This document shows, piece by piece, positions 10,110 through 19,493 of a DNA stretch of 64,000 nt (the first letter of the stretch is position 1; every line of letters begins with the position of its first letter). The stretch is from Bufo bufo (Eukaryota > Chordata > Amphibia > Anura > Bufonidae): positions 37,394,956-37,458,955 of the forward strand of contig NC_053392.1 in NCBI RefSeq assembly GCF_905171765.1, given 5' to 3'. Made by a program: the position numbers and the translations under genes. The notes under the pieces were generated by a model. That model was given only the letters and a program-made list of their open reading frames with translations, had not been told where the DNA came from and did not search any database.

Positions 10110-11099
10110 TACTACTATCTAATAATCCTTATCTATCACTTGACACTTCACTAACTTACTGGGGACAGTCAGGACTCCTCTCCACGCCAGACTTTTTCTT
10201 TTTACTGTGGCAGACTGCTGGCAGTGCACAAAAGATCAGAATCCATTCACTTCTGTATTGATGACACATCCTGAAGATCAATTAGGCACACTGGGCGCGG
10301 GGGGGCGGGCAGGCAGGCTCCCGCTCTTCACATTCAAAATAGGCAGCCGGCGGCAGCGTAACGTGACGTCACTCACTCCGTCACGCCGCACGTGCATGGC
10401 TGGCAGTGCAGGAGGCGGAGCACAGGGGTGTGATTAGGGTGTGCCCATGCCCAGGCACACCTCGTGCGCACGCCTACGGGTATGCCCCTGTTCCGGCCCC
10501 CTCCACCACCTACCTCATCTTCTGCCCCGGGCCCGCCTGCTCCAGTCCTGAGTCCTGACTTGACGCGGCTTCCCCCCAGCCAGGCCTGAGCCGCGGACCG
10601 CCCACGCCCCACCCACTACACTGGGCGGGCGGTCGGGCCTGGCTGCCAGTGCCTGTGTGTGTTAATAAATTAAAAAAAAAAAAAAAAAAAAATGAATGCG
10701 ATCCGGACGGGCCCCCAGTGGCGTAGGGCCCCATAGCCACTGCTATGGTTGCTATGGCGATCCCTGCGCCACTGCTAAGATTCCAAAGAAGAAGAAGAAT
10801 TTTTTGTGTAGAATAGAAAAAAGCAGGGAAGGAGGAGTGGCTGACTGTGCCACCTTGCAGAACTGCAGCTTCTGCAAGCCTCAAACATAGCTAACTACAA
10901 GGACATCCGTTTATTTTTTTTCTAATTTTAGCAGAAATCCTTTAATTTTTGGAGGGGTGTGCGGTGTAGAATAAAACTCGAAAACTTTTTTTTTTTGCCT
11001 TAGTTTGAAAAACCATATACTTCAGTGATTAAGAATGAAATATTATAGCATTTATTATCTACTTATACATCCCAGAGTTCAGTTCCATTTTTTCGGGGG

Positions 11100-12617
11100 A
11101 TGGGGTATTGTATTTAATGAAACCAACATGTACGTGATCAGTACAACAATACACACTAGGGTAACAATTAGTGATGAGCGGCAGGGGCAATATTCAAATT
11201 CGCGATATTTCGCAAATATTTGATAGAATATTCGTCATATATTCGCAAATTCGAGATTATTTTCTTTAGCAATGTAATATTTGCGTAATGTGCGCGAAAT
11301 ACGGGCGTGGGTCACTATAGCTACGTTTTCCAAGCTGCTAGAAGTTTCCTAAAACTGGAGAAAATGGTTGGCACGGCAGAACATTACAATAGGTTTATAT
11401 GCAGATAGAGTGCTCCAATATATTCACGATTGCGAAATCAGCACTAATGATGCGAATATTTTGGTGCAATACGTGCAACTTCACATTTTAACAGGTCTGA
11501 CTACTTATTAGTGATTGGTACACTAAGTATTGTTGTGAACTTGTGACATCATAGCACTATGTCTGTATGTATGTATGTATAGACAGCAGAACCTATCATC
11601 TACACTATATCACTATCTAACCTACACTGACTATCTCCCACTAACTATCTGTATTATATATATATATAAGCTAACTAACTAACTAACTAACTATCTAATG
11701 TAATGACACAGGAAAGCAGAGAGCACAGCAATAACACTGCTGCCTCTGTCAGATCTGCAAAATACTGCATACAAGGGCTGCTGGGGAGGTTCTTATATAG
11801 TAAGGTGTAGGTAACTTTCTTATTTGTTGCTAGGGATGTTGCTAAGCTCAGACAAAGACATTGCAGCCTTCTGATTGGCCCACAAGCAAGAAGGGAGGTT
11901 ACTGATGAAAAAAAATCTAGAATATTCGAAATTACGAATATATATCACTACATTCTAAAAATTAGTGAATTCTAGAAGTGCCGATATTCACGATTAATAT
12001 TCGCTATTCTAATATTCGCGCCCAACACTAGTAACAATTTACCGGTGAGTGTTAATGTGATATTAAGGGTCAGGTCTCAATTTTTCGGCAGTGCAAGTCA
12101 TTAAATGTAATTAATCCAGCATATAGGTGATCAGTACACCAATACACAGGATAGGGCAATAAATGACCTGTGAGTTATAACATAATATTTAGGGTTAGGC
12201 CTCAATTGTCAATTTCTGTTTATTTTATTTCAACACGGTTGGAATTGTTGGGTTCAATTTAATTAAACTAGCATATGGGTGATCAGTACACCAATCAATA
12301 CACTGGGTATGGCAACAATTTGACTGTGAGTGTTAACTTGATATTAAGGGTCAAGCCTGGCCCTCAATCATCCGTTTTCATTTATTTAATATCCACATGA
12401 TTGGAATTTTTTATTTTTTATTTAATTTTTTTAGGATTGTTCAATTTAATTAAACCAGCATATAGGTGATCAGTACAACAATCCACAGGGTAGGGCAACA
12501 ATTTACCTGTGAGTGATAACATGATACTAAGTGTCAGGCCCTGAATCACCCATTTCCATTCATTTATTTCTCCACACTGTTGGAATTATTAATTTTTTAA
12601 AATTAAACCAGCATATA
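11100..12617. repeat. Minisatellite with ~155-185 bp units, split by transposons
   Basis: Units contain 'ccagcatataggtgatcag', 'tacaccaatacacaggg', 'aacaatttacctgtgagtg', 'ttaagggtcaggcc' and 'ttggaattattgggttc'. Unit starts are visible near 12118, 12271, 12458 and 12611. The array is interrupted by the hAT at 11169-12030 and by the Tc1 at 12618-28171, and resumes with 'ggtgatcag' at 28174. The undisturbed units serve as empty-site references for both insertions. Confidence 0.85.
11169..12030. mobile_element. Non-autonomous hAT (862 bp) with 8-bp TSD
   Basis: Starts TAGTGATGAGCG and ends CCCAACACTA. Duplicated octamers gtaacaat lie at 11161-11168 and 12031-12038. Subterminal regions are rich in 'aatattcgc' and 'gaatattcg' words in both orientations, a likely transposase-binding repeat. 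A (gtat)n run lies near 11565 and (ta)n plus (ctaa)n near 11655-11697. No coding capacity. Confidence 0.9.
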
Positions 12618-13007
12618 CAGTTGCAAAAAAAAGTATGTGAACCCTATGGAATGATATGGATTTCTGCACAAATTGGTCATAAAATGTGATCTGATCTTCA
12701 TCTAAGTCACAACAATAGACAATCACAGTCTGCTTAAACTAATAACACACAAATAATTAAATTTTACCATGTTTTTATTGAACACACCATGTAAACATTC
12801 ACAGTGCAGGTGGAAAAAGTATGTGAACCCCTAGACTAATGACATCTCCAAGAGCTAATTTGAGTGAGGTGTCAGCCAACTGGAGTCCAACTGGAGTCCA
12901 ATCAATGAGATGAGATTGGAGGTGTTGGTTACAGCTGCCCTGCCTTATAAAAAACGCACACCAGTTCTGGGTTTGCTTTTCACAAGAAGCATTGCCTGAT
13001 GTGAATA

Positions 13008-13669
13008 ATGCCTCGCACAAAAGAGCTCTCAGAAGACCTACGTTCATCAGTTCACGATAAGACAAATTGTCTATAAATGGAGAAAGTTCAGCACTGCTGC
13101 TACTCTCCCTAGGAGTGGCCGTCCTGTAAAGATGACTGCAAGAGCACAGCGCAGACTGCTCAATGAGGTGAAGAAGAATCCTAGAGTGTCAGCTAAAGAC
13201 TTACAAAAGTCTCTGGCATATGCTAACATCCCTGTTAGCGAATCTACGATACGTAAAACACTAAACAAGAATGGATTTCATGGGAGAATACCACAGAGGA
13301 AGCCACTGCTGTCCAAAAAAAACATTGCTGCTCGTATACAGTTTGCACAAGAGCACCTGGATGTTCCACAGCAGTACTGGCAAAATATTCTGTGGACAGA
13401 TGAAACCAAAGTTGAGTTGTTTGGAAGAAACACAGAACACTATGTGTGGAGAAAAAGAGGCACAGCACACCAACATCAAAACCTCATCCCAACTGTGAAG
13501 TATGGTGGTGGGGGCATTATGGTTTGGGGCTGCTTTTCTGCATCAGGGCCTGGACGAATTGCTTTCATCAAAGGAAAAATGAATTCCCAAGTTTATCAAG
13601 ACATTTTGCAGGAGAACTTAAGGCCATCTGTCCACCAGCTGAAGCTCAACAGAAAATGGGTGTTGCAAC
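13008..13669 (+). pseudogene. Tc1 transposase, N-terminal part (DD34E family)
   Basis: Starts at ATG 13008 ([12 protein letters not shown]), but the frame is lost after about 18 codons. Part of the first helix-turn-helix appears deleted before the continuous frame begins at 13132 ([17 protein letters not shown]). That frame holds the second HTH region, the first catalytic Asp in LWTDETKVELFG (about 13393-13428) and the GGGGIMVWGCFS block (about 13507-13542). It is cut at 13669 by the hAT insertion, inside the coding region before the second catalytic Asp; that half is at 27658-27952. The product would bind the inverted repeats and catalyse TA-targeted cut-and-paste. Confidence 0.9.
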
Positions 13670-14130
13670 TAGATTTGAGCGGACACCTGGATGTTCGGGT
13701 TCGACGGGTTCGGCCGAACTTCGGAAAAAAGTTCGAGTTCGGGATCCGAACTTGACCCGAACTTGACCCCGAACCCCATTGAAGTAAATGGGGACCCGAA
13801 CTTTTGAGCACTAAAATGGCTGTAAAAATGTCATGGAAAGGCCTAAAGGGCTGCAAATGGCGTAACAATGTGGTTAAGAGCATGGCAAGTGCTCTGCAAA
13901 TAAATGTGGATAGGGAAATGACTTTAAATAACATAAAATACGTAAAAATAAAAAATAATGATCTTGATCTAGGAGGACCAGGTCTATATGGAGTAGGAGG
14001 TTGAGGAGGCGGTGGATGTGGCGGTGTCGGTGGAAGCGGCGGTGGAGGAGGAGGTAGCCTACACTGGTTTTTGGTTTTAAATTTTATTTTTAACATTAGG
14101 GTACACCCCAAAACATTGGGAAATATAACC
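13670..14130. repeat. hAT-A left terminus and G-rich repeat
   Basis: 13670-13810 carries the terminal repeat followed by dense 'cgaacttgacccgaac' words in both orientations, as at 27540-27640. About 13975-14055 is a G-rich stretch (ggaggcggtggatgtggcgg) that recurs near 16030 and 16300. On the minus strand it reads as a Pro-rich string without functional meaning. Confidence 0.75.
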
Positions 14131-14330
14131 TGTGATAACCCCCTCCAGTCATGCTAAACACACGTTCAGACAATACACTGGCTGCAGAGCAGGCCAGCAC
14201 CTCCAAGGGGTAAAGGGCAAGCTCAGGCCATGTGCCCAATTTGGAGACCCAGAAGTTGCAGGGGCTGACCCCTGTCAGTCAGTTTGTGTAGGTATGTGCA
14301 CACTTACTGCCCCACCATGTAGCATGTCCC
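14131..14330 (-). pseudogene. Duplicated fragment of hAT-A transposase C-terminus
   Basis: About 200 bases match 50-250 and 18150-18340 (for example 'gctaaacacacgttcaga', 'aatacactggctgcag' and 'atgtgcccaatttggag'), in the same orientation as the main transposase. It lies about 4 kb beyond the main gene's C-terminal end. It is too short and broken to encode a domain. Confidence 0.8.
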
Positions 14331-14690
14331 CGTGATGTTCACAATCCAATTTGATATCTGCTCTATCAACTTTCGATGTTCTTTTATGCGCCAACCATGG
14401 TGATTTCGGGTGGCGGAGAATCAGGGTTTCAGGCCGGAGAGGGAGCGTGAGAAAAAAAGACCAAATTTAAGGGAGGATCCATTTTTTCAAATTTTAAATT
14501 ATAGAGTTGAAATATGGGAGAAATTATTAAAGCATTAAAGTGTGACAACTTTTCAAAGTTTAAGCATTGAATGTAAGGATGTGGTGCGCATTAATTACTG
14601 AAGAATTTATAAAATTTTATTCCCTGTCACCTATGCATAGCAGGTGTTTATTCATGTTTAAAATTGTATAATGTCAACCCAAGAATGTAA
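14331..14690. other. AT-rich spacer within hAT-A, nothing recognised
   Basis: Unique sequence between the transposase fragment and the tandem array. No open frame of note, no repeat ends. Confidence 0.4.
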
Positions 14691-15955
14691 CAGAAAAATT
14701 ATTGAAATTTATTAAGCTGTCAACTAGGTAGAGGAGGGTATATTACACCCAAAAATTGGTGAATTTCACCAAAAAATGTAACTTGCAATTTTTTTTACCG
14801 GTCCACTAGGTATAACAGTGGTACTATACACATCAAAATTGATTAATTTCACCCTAAAATGTAACTGACAATTTTTTTTACCGCTCCACTAGGTATAACA
14901 GTGGTACTATACACACCAAAATTGATTAATTTCACCCTAAAATGTAAATGACAATTTTTTTTTAACCTGTCTACTAGGTATAGCAGTGGTACTATACACC
15001 CAAAAATTTGTTAATTTCACCATAAAATGTAACTGACAATTTTATATTTTTTTTTTATCCGGCCTACTAGGTATAGCAGTGGTACTATACACCCAAAAAT
15101 TTGTTTATTTCACCCAAAAATGTTAATGAGAATTTTTTTTTTGTTTAATCTGTCTACTAGGTATAGCAGTGGTACTATACACCCAAAAATTTGTTAATTT
15201 CACCATAAAATGTAACTGACAGTTTATTTAAATTTTTTTACTGGTCCACTAGGTATAGCAGTGGTACTATACACACCAAAATTGGTTAATTTCACCCTAA
15301 AATGTAAATGACAATTTTTTTTTTAACCGGCCTACTAGGTATAGCAGTGGTACTATACACCCAAAAATTTGTTAATTTCACCATAAAATGTAACTGACAA
15401 TTTTATATTTTTTTTTTTACCGGTCCACTAGATATAGCAGTGGTACTATACATACCAAAATTGGTGAATTTCACCCTAAAATGTAAATGACAATTTATTT
15501 TTTTTATCCGGCCTACTAGGTATAGCAGTAATACTATACACCTAAAAATTTGTGAATTTCACCTGAAAATGTAAATGACAATTTTATTTTTTTGTTTAAA
15601 CTGTCTACTAGGTATAGAAGTGGTACTATACACCCAAAAATGTGTTCATTTCACCAGAAAATGTAACTGACATATTATTTTTATTTTTTACCGGTCTACT
15701 AGGTATAGCAGTGGTACTATACACCCAAAAATGTGTAAATTTCACCCGAAAATGTTATTGAGAATTTTTTTTTCTTTAACCTGTCTACTAGGTATAGCAC
15801 TGGTACTATACACCAAAAAATTTGTTAATTTTGCCAGAAAATGTAACTGACAATTTTATTTTTATTTTTTTACCGATCTACTAGGTATAGCAGTGGTACT
15901 ATACACCCAAAAATTGGAGAATTCCACCCGAAAAATGTAAATGACAAAGTAGTGA
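14691..15955. repeat. Minisatellite in hAT-A, ~88 bp period, ~14 units
   Basis: Each unit contains 'ctactaggtatagcagtgg', 'tactatacacccaaaaat', 'ttaatttcacc' and 'aaaatgtaactgacaa' followed by a T-rich tract of variable length. Units recur near 14824, 14903, 14985, 15076, 15170, 15262, 15350, 15442, 15530, 15622, 15716, 15804 and 15896. Most length variation is in the T tract. Confidence 0.93.
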
Positions 15956-16004
15956 AATTATATTATATAAAATAAAACACGTACAAAAAAAATAAAATGG
16001 ATTT

Positions 16005-16424
16005 ATGAGGTGGAGTTCCATTTGGAGAAGGAGTTTGAGGAGGCGGTGGACGTAGCGGAGTAGGTGGAAGCAGCGGTGGAGGAGGATGAGATAGCTAACA
16101 CAGGTTTTTGGTTTTAATTTAAATTTGTAAAATTAAGGTACACTCCAATTAAGGTACACTACAAACATGAGCAATTGCGCTGCAGTATAACAATGGCTGC
16201 TTAGTGCCGGTATACATGTCTATTCTGCACAAGATACGGACAAGTCCTGAGGGATCCATGCCTTATTTATGAGGTGGAGGTACATATGGAGTAGGAGTTT
16301 GAGGAGGCGGTGGACATAGCGTTGTAGGTGGAAGCAGCTTTGGAGGAGGACGAGGTAGCCAACACTGGCTTTTGATTTTGTTATTTTTTTTAAATTAGGG
16401 TACACTCCAAAAGAGTGTGAAATA
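16005..16424. repeat. ~250-bp repeat units ending in a copy of the transposase stop region
   Basis: Two units (about 16005-16262 and 16263-16424, continued after the Tc1 at 17981) share 'ggaggcggtggac', 'gtaggtggaagcag', 'ttaaattagggtacactcc', 'gagcaattgcg', 'ccggtatacatgtctattc' and 'tgcacaagatacggacaag'. The last block is identical in type to the final codons and stop of the hAT-A transposase at 18048-18090. The repeat therefore grew from the 3' end of the gene. Confidence 0.8.
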
Positions 16425-17978
16425 CAAGGAGTGCAGAATTATTAGGCAAATGAGTATTTTGACCACATCATCTTCTTCATGCATGTTGTCTTACTCCAAG
16501 CTGTATAGGCTCGAAAGCCTACTACCAATTAAGCATATTAGGTGATGTGCATCTCTGCAATGAGAAGGGGTGTGGTCTAATTACATCAACACCCTATATT
16601 AGGTGTGCATAATTATTAGGCAACTTCCTTTCCTTTGGCAAAATGGGTCAAAAGAATGACTTGACAGGCTCAGAAAAGTCAAAAATAGTGAGATATCTTG
16701 CAGAGGGATGCAGCACTCTTAAAATTGCAAAGCTTCTGAAGCGTGATCATCAAACAATCAAGCGTTTCATTCAAAATAGTCAACAGGGTCGCAAGAAGCG
16801 TGTGGAAAAACCAAGGCGCAAAATAACTGCCCATGAACTGAGAAAAGTCAAGCGTGCAGCTGCCAAGATGCCACTTGCCACCAGTTTGGCCATATTTCAG
16901 AGCTGCAACATCACTGGAGTGCCCAAAAGCACAAGGTGTGCAATACTCAGAGACATGGCCAAGGTAAGAAAGGCTGAAAGACGACCACCACTGAACAAGA
17001 CACACAAGCTGAAACGTCAAGACTGGGCCAAGAAATATCTCAAGACTGATTTTTCTAAAGTTTTATGGACTGATGAAATGAGAGTGAGTCTTGATGGGCC
17101 AGATGGATGGGCCCGTGGCTGGATTGGTAAAGGGCAGAGAGCTCCAGTCCGACTCAGACGCCAGCAAGGTGGAGGTGGAGTACTGGTTTGGGCTGGTATC
17201 ATCAAAGATGAGCTTGTGGGACCTTTTCGGGTTGAGGATGGAGTCAAGCTCAACTCCCAGTCCTACTGCCAGTTTCTGGAAGACACCTTCTTCAAGCAGT
17301 GGTACAGGAAGAAGTCTGCATCCTTCAAGAAAAACATGATTTTCATGCAGGACAATGCTCCATCACACACGTCCAAGTACTCCACAGCGTGGCTGGCAAG
17401 AAAGGGTATAAAAGAAGAAAATCTAATGACATGGCCTCCTTGTTCACCTGATCTGAACCCCATTGAGAACCTGTGGTCCATCATCAAATGTGAGATTTAC
17501 AAGTAGGGAAAACAGTACACCTCTCTGAACAGTGTCTGGGAGGCTGTGGTTGCTGCTGCACGCAATGTTGATGGTGAACAGATCAAAACACTGACAGAAT
17601 CCATGGATGGCAGGCTTTTGAGTGTCCTTGCAAAGAAAGGTGGCTATATTGGTCACTGATTTGTTTGTTTGAATGTCAGAAATGTATATTTGTGAATGTT
17701 GAGATGTTATATTGGTTTCACTGGTAAAAATAAATAATTTAAATGGGTATATATTTGTTTTTTGTTAAGTTGCCTAATAATTATGCACAGTAATAGTCAC
17801 CTGCACACACAGATATCCCCCTAAAATAGCTAAAACTAAAAACAAACTAAAAACTACTTCCAAAAATATTCAGCTTTGATATTAATGAGTTTTTTGGGTT
17901 CATTGAGAACATGGTTGTTGTTCAATAATAAAATTAATCCTCAAAAATACAACTTGCCTAATAATTCTGCACTCCCTG
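16425..17978 (+). mobile_element. Tc1/mariner-type element nested in hAT-A (DD37E spacing)
   Basis: Begins CAAGGAGTGCAGAATTATTA and ends with the inverse of CAGGGAGTGCAGAATTATTA. It is flanked by TA at 16423-16424 and 17979-17980. At 1554 bp it is of full length. It interrupts a ~250-bp repeat unit, giving an empty-site reference. A 5' fragment of the same family lies at 2557-2766. The transposase is nearly intact (see 16643-17659). Confidence 0.95.
16643..17659 (+). pseudogene. Tc1-type transposase, one in-frame amber codon
   Basis: Open from ATG 16643 (MGQKNDLTGSEKSKIVRYL) to TAG at 17504-17506. The same frame then continues for 50 codons to TGA at 17659 (..LAKKGGYIGH), so the intact protein would be 338 residues. 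The N-terminal third holds two helix-turn-helix regions (residues about 10-110). Catalytic residues: Asp in LWTDEMRVS (about residue 141), Asp in MQDNAPSHTS (about 236), and Glu in SPDLNPIENLW with 37 residues between the second Asp and the Glu. That spacing matches the DD37E group of Tc1-like elements, not classical DD34E. The TAG lies 3' of the catalytic core, so a truncated product would keep all three acidic residues. Confidence 0.92.
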
Positions 17979-17980
17979 TA

Positions 17981-18065
17981 TATAAAATACAAGAATGAGC
18001 AATTGCGGTGTAGTATAACAATGGCTGGTTAAGGCCGGTATACATGTCTATTCTGCACAAGGTAC
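17981..18065. repeat. Remainder of the ~250-bp repeat after the nested Tc1
   Basis: Continues the unit cut at 16424: 'atgagcaattgcggtg', 'ccggtatacatgtctattc' and 'gcacaaggtacggacaag' run directly into the C-terminal codons of the transposase. This shows that the terminal unit of the array is the gene end itself. Confidence 0.75.
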
Positions 18066-19493
18066 GGACAAGTCCTGTGGGATCCATGCATGGTTAATTT
18101 TAATGAACGTGAGCTTGTCCACATTGGCTGTCGACAGGCGGCTGCGCTTGTCTGTGATGACGCCCACTGCCATGCTAAACACATGTTCATATAATACACT
18201 GGCTGCAGGGCAGGCTAGCACCTCCAAGGCGTAAAGCGCAAGCTCAGGCGATGTGCCCAATTTGGAGACCCAGAAGTTGAAGGGGGCAGACCCGTCATTC
18301 AGTACGTGTAGGCGTGTGCACACATACTGCACCACCATGTTGGTGAAATGCTGCCTCCTGCTAAGACGTTCCATATCAGCTGGTGGTGCTGGTTGTTGTG
18401 GCGTGCTGACAAAGCTTTTCCATATTTCAACCATGCTAACCCTGCCTTCTGAGGTACTGGCGGTGCCCCAGCTGCGTTGGCGACCTCTTCCTCGTCCTCT
18501 GCCTTCGCCTTGTGCTTCCACTGTGCCCCCGCTGTCAGGTAGGAATGCCACCAGCAGCGCATCTACCAGCGTGCGCTTGTAGTCGCGCATCTTATGATCA
18601 CGCTCCAGTGACGGAATTAAGGACGGTACATTGTCCTTGTAATGGGGATCCAGCAGTGTGGCCATCCAGTAATCAGCACAAGTTAGAATGTGGGGAACTC
18701 GGCGGTCATTGCGGAGACACGGCAGCATGTAATCGCTCATCTGTGCCAGGCTGCCCAGAGGCAACGAAAAGCTGTCCTCTGTGGGAGGTGTATCGTCTGT
18801 GTCCTCTGTATCCCCCCATCCACGCACCAGTGATGGCCATGAGCTGGTCTGGGTACCACCCTGCTGTGAACATGGTTTCTCCTCCTGCATCTCCTCCTCC
18901 TCATCCTCCAGAACTGTGGCCTGGCTGGACAATTGTGTACCTTGGGGTTGTGGGTGCAGGAACCCACCCTCGGAGCCACTTGGGAATGACTGGCCGGAAA
19001 CCCTATGAAATGATCCCTCTTCCTCCTCCTTCTGTGCCACATCCTCTTCCATCATCGCCAGGAGCGTTTTTTCAAGGAGGCATAGAAGCGGGATAGTAAC
19101 ACTGAGAACGGCGTTATCGGCACTGGCCATGTTGGTGGAGTACTCGAAACAGCGCAACAAGGAACACAGGTCTCGCATGGAGGCCCAGTCATTGGTGGTG
19201 AAGTAGTGCTGTTCCGCCGAGCAACTCACCCGTGCGTGCTGCAGCTGAAACTCCACTATTGCATGCTGCTGCTCGCACAGTCTGGCCAGCATGTGCAAGG
19301 TGGAGTTCCAGCTTGTGGGCACGTCGCATATGAGGCGGTGAGTGGGAAGTCCGAAGTTACGCTGCAGCACTGACAGGCGAGCAGCAGCAGGGTGAGAATG
19401 CCAAAAGTGTGCACAGACGGCCCGCACTTTATGCAGCAGCTCTGACATATCGGGGTAATTTTTAAGGAATCTCTGCACCACCAAATTCAGCAC
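18048..19493 (-). pseudogene. hAT-A transposase, C-terminal 481-codon open frame (copy 2)
   Basis: Longest coding stretch in the window. It opens inside the RNase-H-like region (LNLVVQRFLKNYPDMSEL) and continues through DVPTSWNSTLHMLARL (RW changed to SW), DWASMRDLCSLLRCFEYST, an acidic linker, DYWMATLLDPHYKDN and an Arg/Gly-rich segment. It ends with the hAT C-terminal dimerisation region, LACPAASVLYEHVFSMAVG and ITDKRSRLSTANVDKLTFIK, stopping at 18048. Compared with usual hAT wording (SERVFS.AG) the YEHVFSMAVG segment is altered. The N-terminal half lies in broken frames upstream (19494-21350), so the frame alone lacks the DNA-binding finger and part of the catalytic domain. Confidence 0.88.

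Larger units (their letters stand above)
9111..10774. mobile_element. Non-autonomous hAT (1664 bp) with 8-bp TSD
   Basis: Begins CAGGGGCGTAACTAG and ends CCTGCGCCACTG. Identical octamers ctaagatt flank it at 9103-9110 and 10775-10782. 'ggccccatagc' words near both ends are typical of this MITE type. The interior holds a nested TTAA foldback element (9265-10067), a GC-rich segment with a CRE-like TGACGTCA near 10370, and an A22-type run at about 10672-10693. No transposase was seen. Confidence 0.9.
8651..11160. other. hAT-like relic, interrupted by the insertion at 9111-10774
   Basis: 8770-8950 resembles 28990-29150: 'gaggaagaaggggtctcac', 'cctggatgagccaatca' and 'gatgcctagcagaacg' have close counterparts there. 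Both begin with a degraded form of the (t)agagatgagcgaacc terminus. Sequence resumes after the insertion at 10783 with AT-rich DNA and no coding frame. Its other end was not located; the right part merges into a ~155-185 bp period repeat near 11100. Confidence 0.45.

Noticed and set aside
10672..10693. Long A run as a retrogene poly(A) tail
   Set aside because: It lies within a hAT MITE with exact ends and 8-bp duplications; no processed transcript precedes it.
13596..14111. Minus-strand 171-codon frame with a Pro-rich tract
   Set aside because: It crosses the Tc1/hAT junction and derives from G-rich hAT terminal repeats; no domain.
14691..15955. Regular ~88-bp repeats as a CRISPR-like array
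   Set aside because: Whole units are repeated with a variable T tract; there are no constant repeats separated by unique spacers and no cas-like genes. The setting is a eukaryotic transposon.
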